Below are positions 1 to 6,260 of a stretch of DNA of 7,139 nt, piece by piece. The notes below the pieces were generated by a model. The model was not told where the DNA came from, made no database searches, and was given only the letters and a program-made list of their open reading frames with translations. Made by a program: the position numbers and the translations under genes. The stretch covers positions 1 to 7,139 of the forward strand of contig JAKAVH010000070.1 in assembly GCA_021827545.1 (NCBI GenBank). The letters are read 5' to 3'. Source of the DNA: Thermoplasmata archaeon (GTDB lineage Archaea > Thermoplasmatota > Thermoplasmata > UBA184). How positions within the stretch are numbered: the stretch's first letter is position 1; every line of letters starts with the position of its first letter.

Positions 1-42
1 TTTCGGTCAAGGCCGGGGCTACGTGAGCTGGTAAAGGTTCGG

Positions 43-93
43 CTCCGCCCCGCGATGTGCGGTCCCGAGAAGGTCGACCCCGTCGGGGCGGAG
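43..93. repeat. 10-bp perfect inverted repeat in the leader of the first gene
   Basis: CTCCGCCCCG at 43-52 is exactly reverse-complementary to CGGGGCGGAG at 84-93, with a 31-base spacer. It begins 8 bases after a TAA (32-34) that could close an upstream reading frame, so it may be the 3' hairpin of an upstream transcript. It could also be an operator lying before the promoter-like box at 131-142. No T-run follows the right arm. In DNA this GC-rich a chance origin is possible. Confidence 0.35.
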
Positions 94-130
94 TCCCGGG
101 GTCCCGGACGGGAGAGGCTGCGGTCGTCGG

Positions 131-142
131 GAAAGATTAAGA
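131..142 (+). promoter_or_regulatory. Putative archaeal BRE/TATA-type promoter of the sugar kinase
   Basis: GAAAGATTAAGA is the only AT-rich patch in an otherwise strongly GC-rich leader. Purine-A-rich bases (GAAA) precede an ATTAA core, as in an archaeal BRE followed by a TATA box. The core lies about 27 bases before the ATG at 166, so transcription starting at the usual archaeal distance would begin at or next to that codon, giving a leaderless or nearly leaderless mRNA. This assumes the host is an archaeon. Confidence 0.45.
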
Positions 143-165
143 TGGCTACCGAGGTCCCGGCGCGA

Positions 166-1224
166 ATGCACATTCTCCGAAGCAAGGCGCCGCTCCGGAT
201 GAGCTTCGCCGGCGGGGGCACCGACGTCTCCCCCTACCCCGAGGAGCGCGGGGGCGCGGTGCTGAACTGTACGATCGACAAGTTCGCGTACTGCACCCTT
301 GAGTACGACCTGGGGGAATCCGGACCGGCGTCGGTCGAATCGCTTGACTTCGACCAGAAGATCCGCTACGAGATGCCCTCCGATCTCGTCTACAACGGCG
401 AGCTGGACCTTGCAAAGGCCGCGTTGAAGGTCCTCCTGCCGAACGCGGGAAACCACGGGATATCGGACCGCCTTCACCTCTTCCTCCACTCGGACGCTCC
501 GGCGGGGACCGGCCTCGGAGGATCCTCCGCGATGTGCGTGGCGCTCGTCGGGGCGCTCCAGCGGTACCTGCGCGAACCCGTGACCTCCTACGAGGTGGCC
601 GAGCTCGCCTACCGCATCGAGCGGGAGGAGCTCCGGTTGAAGGGGGGGCGCCAGGACCAGTATACGGCGGCGTTCGGGGGGTTCAATTTTATGGAGTTCG
701 AGCGCGACCGGACGATCGTCAATCCCCTCAAGATCCAGCCCGATGTGTTGAACGAACTCGCGTACCGGCTGCTGCTCTGCTACACGGGAACGGTGCATTC
801 TTCCGAGCAGATCATCGAGCGCCAGCAGCGGAACTACACCGAACGCAAGGCCGACACGGTCGAGGCGCTCGATGCGACGAAGCAGCTCGCGATCGAGATG
901 AAGAACGAGTTGCTGCGCGGAAACCTCGACCAGATGGGACGGCTGTTGGATACGGGCTGGCAGTTCAAGAAGAAGTTCACCGAAGGGATCTCGAACCCGC
1001 AGGTCGATCGGCTCTACGCGAGGGCGCGGGAGGCGGGAGCGCTCGGCGGGAAGCTCTTGGGCGCGGGCGGAGGCGGCTACATCCTCCTCTTCTGCGATTT
1101 CGAGCGACGGGCGAACGTGGAGAAGGCGGTCGTCGCCGCCGGGGGAAGGGTATCCACGTTCTCCCTCGAGCTGAACGGGCTCCAGACGTGGGGCGTACGC
1201 CCTTCCCCGGGGAGTCTCATCTAG
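166..1224 (+). CDS. hddA: GHMP-family sugar kinase, D-glycero-D-manno-heptose 7-phosphate kinase (HddA) type
   Basis: This is a predicted cytoplasmic ATP-dependent sugar kinase of 352 residues, about full length for HddA-like proteins (COG2605). These phosphorylate heptose 7-phosphate at C1 on the route to GDP-heptose. Visible motifs are the N-terminal APLRMSFAGGGTDVSPY (residues 8-24), the GHMP phosphate-binding loop APAGTGLGGSSAM (111-123), GGRQDQYTAAFGGFNFMEF (160-178, with the candidate catalytic Asp164), and the C-terminal motif GGKLLGAGGGGYILLF (294-309). I chose the ATG at 166 because homologues typically begin a few residues before RSKAPLR, and because GAGGT (151-155) or a leaderless start from the box at 131-142 fits it. 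ATGs at 142 and 55 are in frame but add a low-complexity, arginine-rich tail. The usual partners GmhA, GmhB and HddC are not in the window, so another sugar phosphate is possible as substrate. It is followed after one base by a GT2 gene. Confidence 0.85.
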   Translation: MHILRSKAPLRMSFAGGGTDVSPYPEERGGAVLNCTIDKFAYCTLEYDLGESGPASVESLDFDQKIRYEMPSDLVYNGELDLAKAALKVLLPNAGNHGISDRLHLFLHSDAPAGTGLGGSSAMCVALVGALQRYLREPVTSYEVAELAYRIEREELRLKGGRQDQYTAAFGGFNFMEFERDRTIVNPLKIQPDVLNELAYRLLLCYTGTVHSSEQIIERQQRNYTERKADTVEALDATKQLAIEMKNELLRGNLDQMGRLLDTGWQFKKKFTEGISNPQVDRLYARAREAGALGGKLLGAGGGGYILLFCDFERRANVEKAVVAAGGRVSTFSLELNGLQTWGVRPSPGSLI

Positions 1225-1225
1225 A

Positions 1226-2014
1226 ATGTCCTCGAACGCCGAGGAACCGAGGTCGCCAGTTCCGCCCCCGCGCGCCACTGTCGTGCTCGCGACGCTCAAC
1301 GAGGGGCAGAACTTGCCCGAGGTACTCGACCGCCTGCTCAGACTTCCTTACCCTGGTATCGAAGTGATCGTGGTGGATGACGGCAGCACCGACGGTACCC
1401 GGGAACATCTGACCACGGTCGCCTCCCGCGACCCCCGAGTGCGGTCGATCTTGCACGAGGGAAAGCAGACGACACTCCGGGCCCAGTGCCAAGGGATCGA
1501 GGCGACTCACGGAGCATACGTCTGCATCATGGATGCGGATCTTCAGCATCCCCCGGAGATGCTGATGCCGATGCTCCAGCAGCTCGAGGGAGGTGCAAGC
1601 CTCGTCGTCGCGAGCCGCTACGCCGCCGGTGGAACGGCCGGGCCGCGGTCTGCCTATCGATGGCTCCTTTCCCGAGGGGCCGAATGGATCGCTCGGCTCT
1701 TCCTCCCCTCGGCCCGCGGGGTCTCCGATCCCGTTTCGGGGTTCTTTGCGTTCCGTCGCGAGATTTGGATTCCGCTGAACCCCCTCTACCGAGGCTACAA
1801 GCTGCTTCTCTTTGCCCTCGTGATGGCGGAGGGACAGCGACTCTCCGAAGTGGGGTTTCGCTTCGAGCCGCGGGGCGAGGGCACGAGCAAAGTGACCGGT
1901 AGTCTGGCCTTCGTTCGGGTCTTCGCGACCGAAGTGCTCCTTGCCGCTCGTCTGCGGAAGGAGGTTCGACATCGCGCGCGTCGCGCGGGGCTCGCGGCGA
2001 AGTCGCTCGCGTGA
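1226..2014 (+). CDS. GT2 glycosyltransferase, dolichol-phosphate mannose synthase-like
   Basis: This 262-residue protein is predicted to transfer a sugar from a nucleotide donor (GDP-mannose in characterised relatives) to dolichyl or polyprenyl phosphate on the cytoplasmic membrane face. The GT-A fold motifs are ATVVLATLNEGQNL (17-30), VVDDGSTDGT (49-58), the metal-binding DAD at 103-105 followed by LQHPPE, SRY (130-132), SDPVSGFFAFRRE (167-179) and the family-typical FRFEPRGEGTSK (211-222). No convincing C-terminal membrane helices follow, only a weakly hydrophobic stretch near 226-241 and then a basic tail. It therefore resembles the short soluble-catalytic DPM1 class rather than the classes with fused membrane domains. 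Its ATG lies one base after the stop of the kinase gene, with GGGGAG about 12 bases upstream, so translation is probably coupled. A polyprenyl-phosphate glucose synthase or a plain GT2 transferase cannot be excluded. Confidence 0.85.
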   Translation: MSSNAEEPRSPVPPPRATVVLATLNEGQNLPEVLDRLLRLPYPGIEVIVVDDGSTDGTREHLTTVASRDPRVRSILHEGKQTTLRAQCQGIEATHGAYVCIMDADLQHPPEMLMPMLQQLEGGASLVVASRYAAGGTAGPRSAYRWLLSRGAEWIARLFLPSARGVSDPVSGFFAFRREIWIPLNPLYRGYKLLLFALVMAEGQRLSEVGFRFEPRGEGTSKVTGSLAFVRVFATEVLLAARLRKEVRHRARRAGLAAKSLA

Positions 2015-2063
2015 CCCCGCTAAGGGATGTGGCGGCCCCCCGGGCGCTTGGGACCTGGGGCGG

Positions 2064-2088
2064 CTCCCGGCCGCGGGGGCGCCGGGAG
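2064..2088. repeat. Perfect 8-bp hairpin between the GT2 gene and the Rmd-like gene
   Basis: CTCCCGGC at 2064-2071 pairs perfectly with GCCGGGAG at 2081-2088 across a 9-base loop. It lies 50 bases after the GT2 stop codon and only a few bases before the TATA-like box at 2093-2100. It could be a 3'-end stem of the upstream two-gene transcript or a dyad operator upstream of the next promoter. No T-run follows it, so a bacterial-type intrinsic terminator is not supported. Confidence 0.45.
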
Positions 2089-2092
2089 ACGA

Positions 2093-2100
2093 GTCTTAAG
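2093..2100 (+). promoter_or_regulatory. Putative TATA-like box for the Rmd/methyltransferase/GT2 cassette
   Basis: GTCTTAAG is the only AT-rich patch in the GC-rich 2015-2120 stretch. An archaeal start site about 25 bases downstream would fall near 2120-2125, leaving a leader of about 20-25 bases that includes the Shine-Dalgarno at 2131. No clear BRE is seen, and the match to a TATA consensus is weak. Confidence 0.3.
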
Positions 2101-2130
2101 TGTCCGCACACTCACCCGCGGTGCGCTTAC

Positions 2131-2139
2131 GGAGAGTGA
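2131..2139 (+). promoter_or_regulatory. Shine-Dalgarno that fixes the GTG start at 2146
   Basis: GGAGAGTGA closely matches the archaeal/bacterial consensus GGAGGTGA and ends 6 bases before the GTG at 2146. That GTG begins MRVLVTGASGFIG, exactly where Rossmann-fold epimerases normally start, so the non-ATG start is well supported. Confidence 0.6.
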
Positions 2140-2145
2140 AGAAGT

Positions 2146-3096
2146 GTGAGGGTGCTGGTGACTGGGGCCTCGGGATTCATCGGACGCTATCTCACCACCT
2201 TCCTCGTGCAGCGCGGAGATGAGGTCACGGGGACCTACTTGCAGGAGGCCGAACTTGGTGCCAGGGGTCTACTCCGGGACGGCATCCGGTGGGTCCGTTT
2301 GAGCATGCAAGAACGGACCGCCGTCGACCGAATCGTGGATACGGTCCGGCCCGAGGCGGTGTTCCACCTCGCGGCCCAAGCGTACGCACAGCGCGCCTGG
2401 AAAGATCCGGTGGACACGTTCCGGACGAACGTCGAGGGAACGATCTACCTTTACGAGGCCCTCCGCCAGCATCCGCCCGAGCGGGGGGTGTTTCTTGCTG
2501 CGTCGGGAGCCGCATACGGGGAGCCGGAGCGTGTCCCGATCGTTGAGGACAGCGCGCTCAATCCGACGAATCCGTACGGGGTCTCGAAAGCGGCCCAGGA
2601 GATGCTGTCGCTCCAGTACTCGCTGAACTTCGGGCTCCGCATCGTCCGAGCTCGGCTTTTCGGGACCACAGGTCCGGGAAAGACCGGCGACGCACTCAAT
2701 GACTTTGCCCAGCAGGTAGCCGAAGTCGAGAGGACAGGGCGTCCCGGCTCACTTCGTGTTGGCAATCTCGAGACGAAGAGAGATGTGTCGGATATCCGGG
2801 ACGTGGTGAGGGCCGTCTGGCTGGTGTTCGAACGCGGAGATCCAGGACGTCCGGTGAACGTGGGTGCGGGCGAGAGTCGATCCATTCGTTGGATCGCGGA
2901 GCGGCTGGTCGAGCGTTCGCGGGTCCCTCTCAAGATCGAGGTTGAACCGGCTCGGTTGCGACCCACGGACGAGAAGGATAACCAAGCGGACATCTCGCGC
3001 CTCCGATCCCTGGGCTACGTCCCTCACTTCCCGCTCGAGAGGACCGTGACCGACGCCCTCGATTTCTGGAGGGAACCCCCATCGCATGGGCCTTGA
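2146..3096 (+). CDS. rmd: NAD(P)-dependent SDR sugar-nucleotide reductase/epimerase, GDP-4-keto-6-deoxy-D-mannose reductase-like
   Basis: This 316-residue cytoplasmic extended short-chain dehydrogenase is full length for the family. It shows the nucleotide-binding GASGFIG (7-13) with the preceding beta strand at the very N-terminus, FHLAAQAY (73-80), AASGAAYGEP (118-127, Ser120), the catalytic Tyr144-xxx-Lys148 in NPYGVSKAA, the RARLFGTTGPG segment (168-178), and RDVSDIRDVVRAVWL (212-226). The C-terminal block with NVGAGESRSI (238-247), RLRPTD (270-275) and a closing LDFWRE is typical of Rmd-type 4-keto reductases, which convert GDP-4-keto-6-deoxy-D-mannose to GDP-D-rhamnose. An alternative is a related 4-keto reductase such as a dTDP-6-deoxy-talose or GDP-6-deoxyheptose enzyme. 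No GDP-mannose 4,6-dehydratase is visible here, so the ketosugar would come from elsewhere. The gene overlaps the methyltransferase by 11 bases. Confidence 0.85.
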   Translation: MRVLVTGASGFIGRYLTTFLVQRGDEVTGTYLQEAELGARGLLRDGIRWVRLSMQERTAVDRIVDTVRPEAVFHLAAQAYAQRAWKDPVDTFRTNVEGTIYLYEALRQHPPERGVFLAASGAAYGEPERVPIVEDSALNPTNPYGVSKAAQEMLSLQYSLNFGLRIVRARLFGTTGPGKTGDALNDFAQQVAEVERTGRPGSLRVGNLETKRDVSDIRDVVRAVWLVFERGDPGRPVNVGAGESRSIRWIAERLVERSRVPLKIEVEPARLRPTDEKDNQADISRLRSLGYVPHFPLERTVTDALDFWREPPSHGP

Positions 3097-3871
3097 GAAC
3101 GAACCGACCCCGGTTGGAAGGGCCCGGGGGGAGGGTGACCCCTTGGGGCGCCCGGGTCGGTTCGCGTCCCGTGCCGCATATACGGTCGACGTGGAGGTCG
3201 CGCTCGGTTGGCCCGTGCTGCGTGCCCTCTCGGACGCCGAGACCGTGCTGGACGTAGGGTGCGGCTCCCAAGTCTGGTCCTGGACGCGGCGGTTGGGACC
3301 TCAGCGACTTCGACGCAGCCTCGGCCTCGATGCGTTCAAGTCCTCGTTCGATCCCTGCCCTTCCGGCACGCGCTACGGTGCGTATGTGCAGGGGGATGGT
3401 GCGCATCTTCCCTTTCGGGACGGCAGCTTCGACGCCGTCATCGCCCTCGACTTCATCGAGCATCTTCCGAAAGACTCCGGCGGGCGAGCCGTGGCCGAGA
3501 TGAAGCGGGTCGCGCAACGGACGGTCGTTGTGATGACCCCCAACGGTTTCGTTCCTCAAGAGTCGGCGGAGAACCCGTTTCAGAGGCATCTGTCCGGGTG
3601 GTCACTCCCGGAGCTCGAGGCGCTCGGTTTCAAGGTCTTCGGGATACGGGGCCTCCGGAATCTTCGAGGAGGCTTTGCTCGTCCCAAGATTCGTCCCTAT
3701 CCTGTCGGGCTGGGTCTCTCCCTGCTGACCGCTCCGCTTGCGAGAGTGCGACCGACCTGGGCGTTTCAGCTCGTCGGAGTATGGAGGAGAGTCGGCACGG
3801 CAGAGTCCGAGCGTGATCGGCCCCCTCTCGCTCCGGAGGTTCCGTGCGTCGGCGAGACGGGATCACGGTGA
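3086..3871 (+). CDS. SAM-dependent class I methyltransferase (Methyltransf_11 type)
   Basis: This 261-residue protein has a Rossmann-like methyltransferase core. Motif I is VLDVGCGSQ (54-62), an acidic residue follows in GLDAF (Asp82), then GDGAHLPF (103-110), SFDAVIALDFIEHLP (114-128, motif IV region) and VVVMTPNG (147-154). The last glycine of the usual GxGxG is replaced by Gln62, a kind of change common in glycan-cluster relatives. A moderately hydrophobic region near 205-232 may contact the membrane or the acceptor. The start ATG lies inside the end of the Rmd-like gene (11-base overlap, different frame), with GGAGG at 3068-3072 about 13 bases upstream, and its stop abuts the next gene. 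The position between a sugar-nucleotide enzyme and a glycosyltransferase suggests methylation of a sugar or glycan. The acceptor cannot be read from the sequence. Confidence 0.8.
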   Translation: MGLENEPTPVGRARGEGDPLGRPGRFASRAAYTVDVEVALGWPVLRALSDAETVLDVGCGSQVWSWTRRLGPQRLRRSLGLDAFKSSFDPCPSGTRYGAYVQGDGAHLPFRDGSFDAVIALDFIEHLPKDSGGRAVAEMKRVAQRTVVVMTPNGFVPQESAENPFQRHLSGWSLPELEALGFKVFGIRGLRNLRGGFARPKIRPYPVGLGLSLLTAPLARVRPTWAFQLVGVWRRVGTAESERDRPPLAPEVPCVGETGSR

Positions 3872-3875
3872 GCGG

Positions 3876-5003
3876 ATGGAGTCGCGGAGCTCGCCTCCCG
3901 GGTCCCCCGAAGGGTCTCATCCGCCCAACCACCCGAGCTCGGGTCTAGCCGCGTCCCTCCAACTTCCGCCTAGGCCTCCGTTTCTCTCCGTGATTCTGAT
4001 CGCGTCGCTCCATCGCGACTACGTGCAGGAGTCGCTCGCGTCAATCGCGAGCCAGTCGCTGGATCCGACGGTCCGGGAACTGATCGTGCTCTGCGACTAT
4101 GAGGATCCCGAGTTCCACGAGAAGGTTCGAACCATTGGCGGCAGAGTCGTTCGAGTCGCTCCGGGACCCTTTGGGCCAAAGATTGCGGCCGCTTTGGGCC
4201 AGGCGCGCGGGGAGGTCCTCTGCTTCCTAGAGGACGACGACCGGTTTACTCCGAACAAGCTTGAGGAGGTCGATCACGCTTTCCGCTCCGACCCCGAGCT
4301 CGTGTTCTTGCGGAACTCCTACTCCGTGATCGACGGCACCGGGCGTACCCGTCCCAACCACCCTTTCCGAGCGGCGGAACGCGCAGCGGCTCACCGCCTC
4401 GGCTCAAGGGTCTTCCTTCCGGGTCCCGGTCTCGAGTTCCTCCGAGAGATGCCGCCGATCGGCCTCGCATTCAACAGCAGCTGCATGAGCATCCGGAAGG
4501 AAGTGCTCGGTCGGTTCCTCTCCGTCGTGAACATCGCGAACCTGCGGGTACTCGACCATCTACTGTTCTTCGCCGCATTGGCTGCGCGACAGTCCCTTAG
4601 GGTGGAGGCTAGACCTCTCACCGAGTACCGTGTGCATGCTCGGAACATCTCCATGGGCGGTGGGACGGCGGGGGATCTCGTGTCTCAACGGGCGGCGTGG
4701 TCTCGCCTCGTGCTCCCGAGCTACGAAACGTTGCTGCAGGCCGCAATTTCGCTCAAAGACCCGGCCCTGGTGCGGGAGGCCGAAGGCCTGCTCGAAGTGC
4801 AGCGAGCGTACGCACTGCTTCGGGAGGGCGGACGATCCGCGGCCGCACTCCGTGCCGCTCGCCGTTCGGTCCGAGGTCGACGCGATACGTACGCGGTCCG
4901 ATCGGAGCCGCAACTTCCGTACGCGCTTGCTCTTTTCGCGTGGTTCCCGTGGCTCGGTCGTTCAATCTACCGTGGGAAGATTCGTGCCTTGGCCACCGAA
5001 TAG
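3876..5003 (+). CDS. GT2 family glycosyltransferase
   Basis: This 375-residue predicted inverting GT-A glycosyltransferase starts with a proline- and serine-rich tail of about 35 residues. The catalytic domain follows: FLSVILIASLHRDYVQESL (36-54), ELIVLCDYEDPEF (68-80), GQARGEVLCFLEDDDRF (108-124, whose acidic cluster at 119-122 is the DxD-type metal site), an acceptor-side region with FNSSCMSIRKEVLG (199-212), and the closing TEYRVHARNIS (249-259) characteristic of many GT2 enzymes. The last 110 residues are alpha-helical and arginine-rich, ending in a hydrophobic PYALALFAWFPWL (348-360) that may anchor the protein to the membrane face. The ATG is preceded by GGTGA (3867-3871), which also contains the stop of the methyltransferase gene. 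This suggests coupled translation. Donor and acceptor are unknown. Confidence 0.85.
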   Translation: MESRSSPPGSPEGSHPPNHPSSGLAASLQLPPRPPFLSVILIASLHRDYVQESLASIASQSLDPTVRELIVLCDYEDPEFHEKVRTIGGRVVRVAPGPFGPKIAAALGQARGEVLCFLEDDDRFTPNKLEEVDHAFRSDPELVFLRNSYSVIDGTGRTRPNHPFRAAERAAAHRLGSRVFLPGPGLEFLREMPPIGLAFNSSCMSIRKEVLGRFLSVVNIANLRVLDHLLFFAALAARQSLRVEARPLTEYRVHARNISMGGGTAGDLVSQRAAWSRLVLPSYETLLQAAISLKDPALVREAEGLLEVQRAYALLREGGRSAAALRAARRSVRGRRDTYAVRSEPQLPYALALFAWFPWLGRSIYRGKIRALATE

Positions 5004-5060
5004 GACGATGGGAACCCGGTAACTCCGCCGCGGGCCGTACGGAACTGCCGGGGGGCGGAT

Positions 5061-5073
5061 CCCGAAAAGATTA
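5061..5073 (-). terminator. Possible T-rich 3' end signal for the - strand GT4 gene
   Basis: Read on the - strand this is TAATCTTTTCGGG, about 63 bases past the GT4 stop codon, and it is the only T-rich patch in the convergent gap. Archaeal RNA polymerase commonly ends at T-rich tracts. Weak inverted arms ATCCCG (5059-5064) and CGGGAT (5081-5086) flank it. Read on the + strand the same bases give CCCGAAAAGATTA, similar to the promoter-like box at 131-142, so the assignment is ambiguous. Confidence 0.3.
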
Positions 5074-5135
5074 CCGCGTGCGGGATTCGCGTCCCCGACT
5101 GGCGACCGAAGCCTCCGAGAGGAAGACTACGTATC

Positions 5136-6218
5136 TCAGTCGAGCAGCCGAGGCAGGGCGGCGCGGAAGCGTTCATAGGAGAACTCTGCCGCGCCCGAGA
5201 GAGCTCGGTCCGACGCGGCCCGATAAGTTGTGGGATCGGCGAGACGCAGGATCTCGTCGGACCAGAGAGACGTGTCGTTGAGCGGAAGCAACCTTCCGCC
5301 GGACTCGAAGAGCTCTCTCAGGGGAGGGATGTCGGACGCGACCACCGGCATCCCCCGGGCCATCGCCTCCAGCAGGGGGAGGCCGAACCCCTCGTAGAGT
5401 GACGGGAACAGCAGCACGTCCGAGTCTTCGTAGATCGATTGCCGGTCCCGGACGAAATCGACGTGCTCAAGGTTCGAGGGATGGTCTCGTCTTAGGCGGT
5501 CCGCGGTGCGAGCAGTAAGCTTGGACACCAATCGGAAACGGACTCGAGACTCCGGGATTCTCTCGAACCCACTGGCAAGCTCAAGGAAGAATGGTATGTT
5601 CTTGTAAGGTCGGTCCTGGGCTACATAAAGGACCCGAAGGGGTTCGCTCGCCTCTCTGCGGCGAAGCGAGGCGTCACGATGCATCCGGCCGCGGTCGGGC
5701 GGCAGCTCGGAGTAGGGCGCGAGGACCACCGTCTTATCGCTGACCCCGAACCGTTCGTCAAGCTCCCGAGCCAGATGCCGGGTGGGTACGCGGATCCTGC
5801 GGGCGACGCACAATCGAGGAAGGGTGTGGCGGAGGAGAGCCCCCGTGGCCCAGCGGTCTGCGAACGGGCTTAAGGGACGCAAGTCGTGGACATGGACGAC
5901 AGCACGGCGGCCCAGGTCGTCGGTCAGAGCGTTCAGAAACGTGGGGTCCCCCAGATAGAGCCGCTGGGATCGGAGGCGCCGGAGGGCACGCGGGAATGTC
6001 CAGATCCGGTTCAGCCCCATCTCGAGGGTAACGAACGGGATCGCCTTCCCCGGTATCGGCGTCCCCTGCGGGCCCAGGCGATCGCGGCGGTGCGGATCGA
6101 TACAGTCGTACCAGCGCACGTTGTACCCAGCGTCCAGAGCCGCGCGGAACAGCTGTTCGTTGCTTACATGGATCCCCTCGCTCCGGTGAGATCCGTTGAT
6201 AAACGCAATCGACTCCAC
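5136..6218 (-). CDS. GT4 family glycosyltransferase (GT-B fold)
   Basis: This 360-residue predicted retaining, cytoplasmic glycosyltransferase opens with a short beta strand and SHRSEGIHVSNEQLFRAAL (10-28), where the acceptor-binding N-domain starts. It has VVHVHDLRPLS (107-117), then the C-terminal donor domain with RVLYVAQDRPYKN (195-207), the segment DSDVLLFPSLYEGFGLPLLE (265-284) containing the E-x7-E pair Glu276/Glu284, and GMPVVASDIPPLRE (289-302), which bind the nucleotide sugar in this family. The start is the GTG at 6216-6218, with GGAG (6226-6229) 7 bases upstream. The frame stays open to an ATG at 6461, but the extra 81 residues lack family motifs and would place sequence before the normal first strand. 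The gene converges on the GT2/methyltransferase cassette and diverges from the DUF2079 gene, so it is an independent transcription unit. Sugar specificity is unknown. Confidence 0.88.
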   Translation of the reverse strand: MESIAFINGSHRSEGIHVSNEQLFRAALDAGYNVRWYDCIDPHRRDRLGPQGTPIPGKAIPFVTLEMGLNRIWTFPRALRRLRSQRLYLGDPTFLNALTDDLGRRAVVHVHDLRPLSPFADRWATGALLRHTLPRLCVARRIRVPTRHLARELDERFGVSDKTVVLAPYSELPPDRGRMHRDASLRRREASEPLRVLYVAQDRPYKNIPFFLELASGFERIPESRVRFRLVSKLTARTADRLRRDHPSNLEHVDFVRDRQSIYEDSDVLLFPSLYEGFGLPLLEAMARGMPVVASDIPPLRELFESGGRLLPLNDTSLWSDEILRLADPTTYRAASDRALSGAAEFSYERFRAALPRLLD

Positions 6219-6225
6219 GAAGTTG

Positions 6226-6229
6226 CTCC
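6226..6229 (-). promoter_or_regulatory. Shine-Dalgarno selecting the GTG start of the GT4 gene
   Basis: On the - strand GGAG lies 7 bases before the GTG at 6218-6216. This GTG begins the first beta strand of the GT-B domain, so the ribosome binding site decides against the far upstream ATG at 6461. Confidence 0.55.
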
Positions 6230-6260
6230 GAACGGTTGTCGGCAATGGGTCCAGCGAAGC

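Noticed and set aside
2..34. Possible C-terminal tail of an upstream gene (FGQGRGYVSW then TAA)
   Set aside because: Ten codons with GC-rich third positions are suggestive, but the other + frames are also open or nearly so here and no family can be recognised, so I do not call a gene.
55..165. N-terminal extension of the sugar kinase from the ATG at 55 or 142
   Set aside because: The added residues are arginine- and glycine-rich with no family match, and the extension covers the promoter-like box. Family proteins start near the ATG at 166.
19..1299. Long antisense open frame of 426 codons opposite the kinase
   Set aside because: Its translation is rich in Arg, Leu, Glu and Val with no domain motifs. 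It is the expected mirror of a GC-rich gene with GC-biased third codon positions.
1217..2111. Antisense frames opposite the DPM-synthase-like gene
   Set aside because: They are low-complexity, arginine- and proline-rich products without motifs, while the + strand frame carries all the GT2 motifs.
3738..3875. Upstream ATG extending the second GT2 protein by 46 residues
   Set aside because: It would overlap the methyltransferase gene by 134 bases and add a sequence without motifs. The ATG at 3876 has a well-placed GGTGA.
4697..5281. + strand open frame bridging the GT2 end and the GT4 end
   Set aside because: It overlaps two well-supported genes in other frames and encodes a strongly arginine- and glycine-biased product with no recognisable domain.
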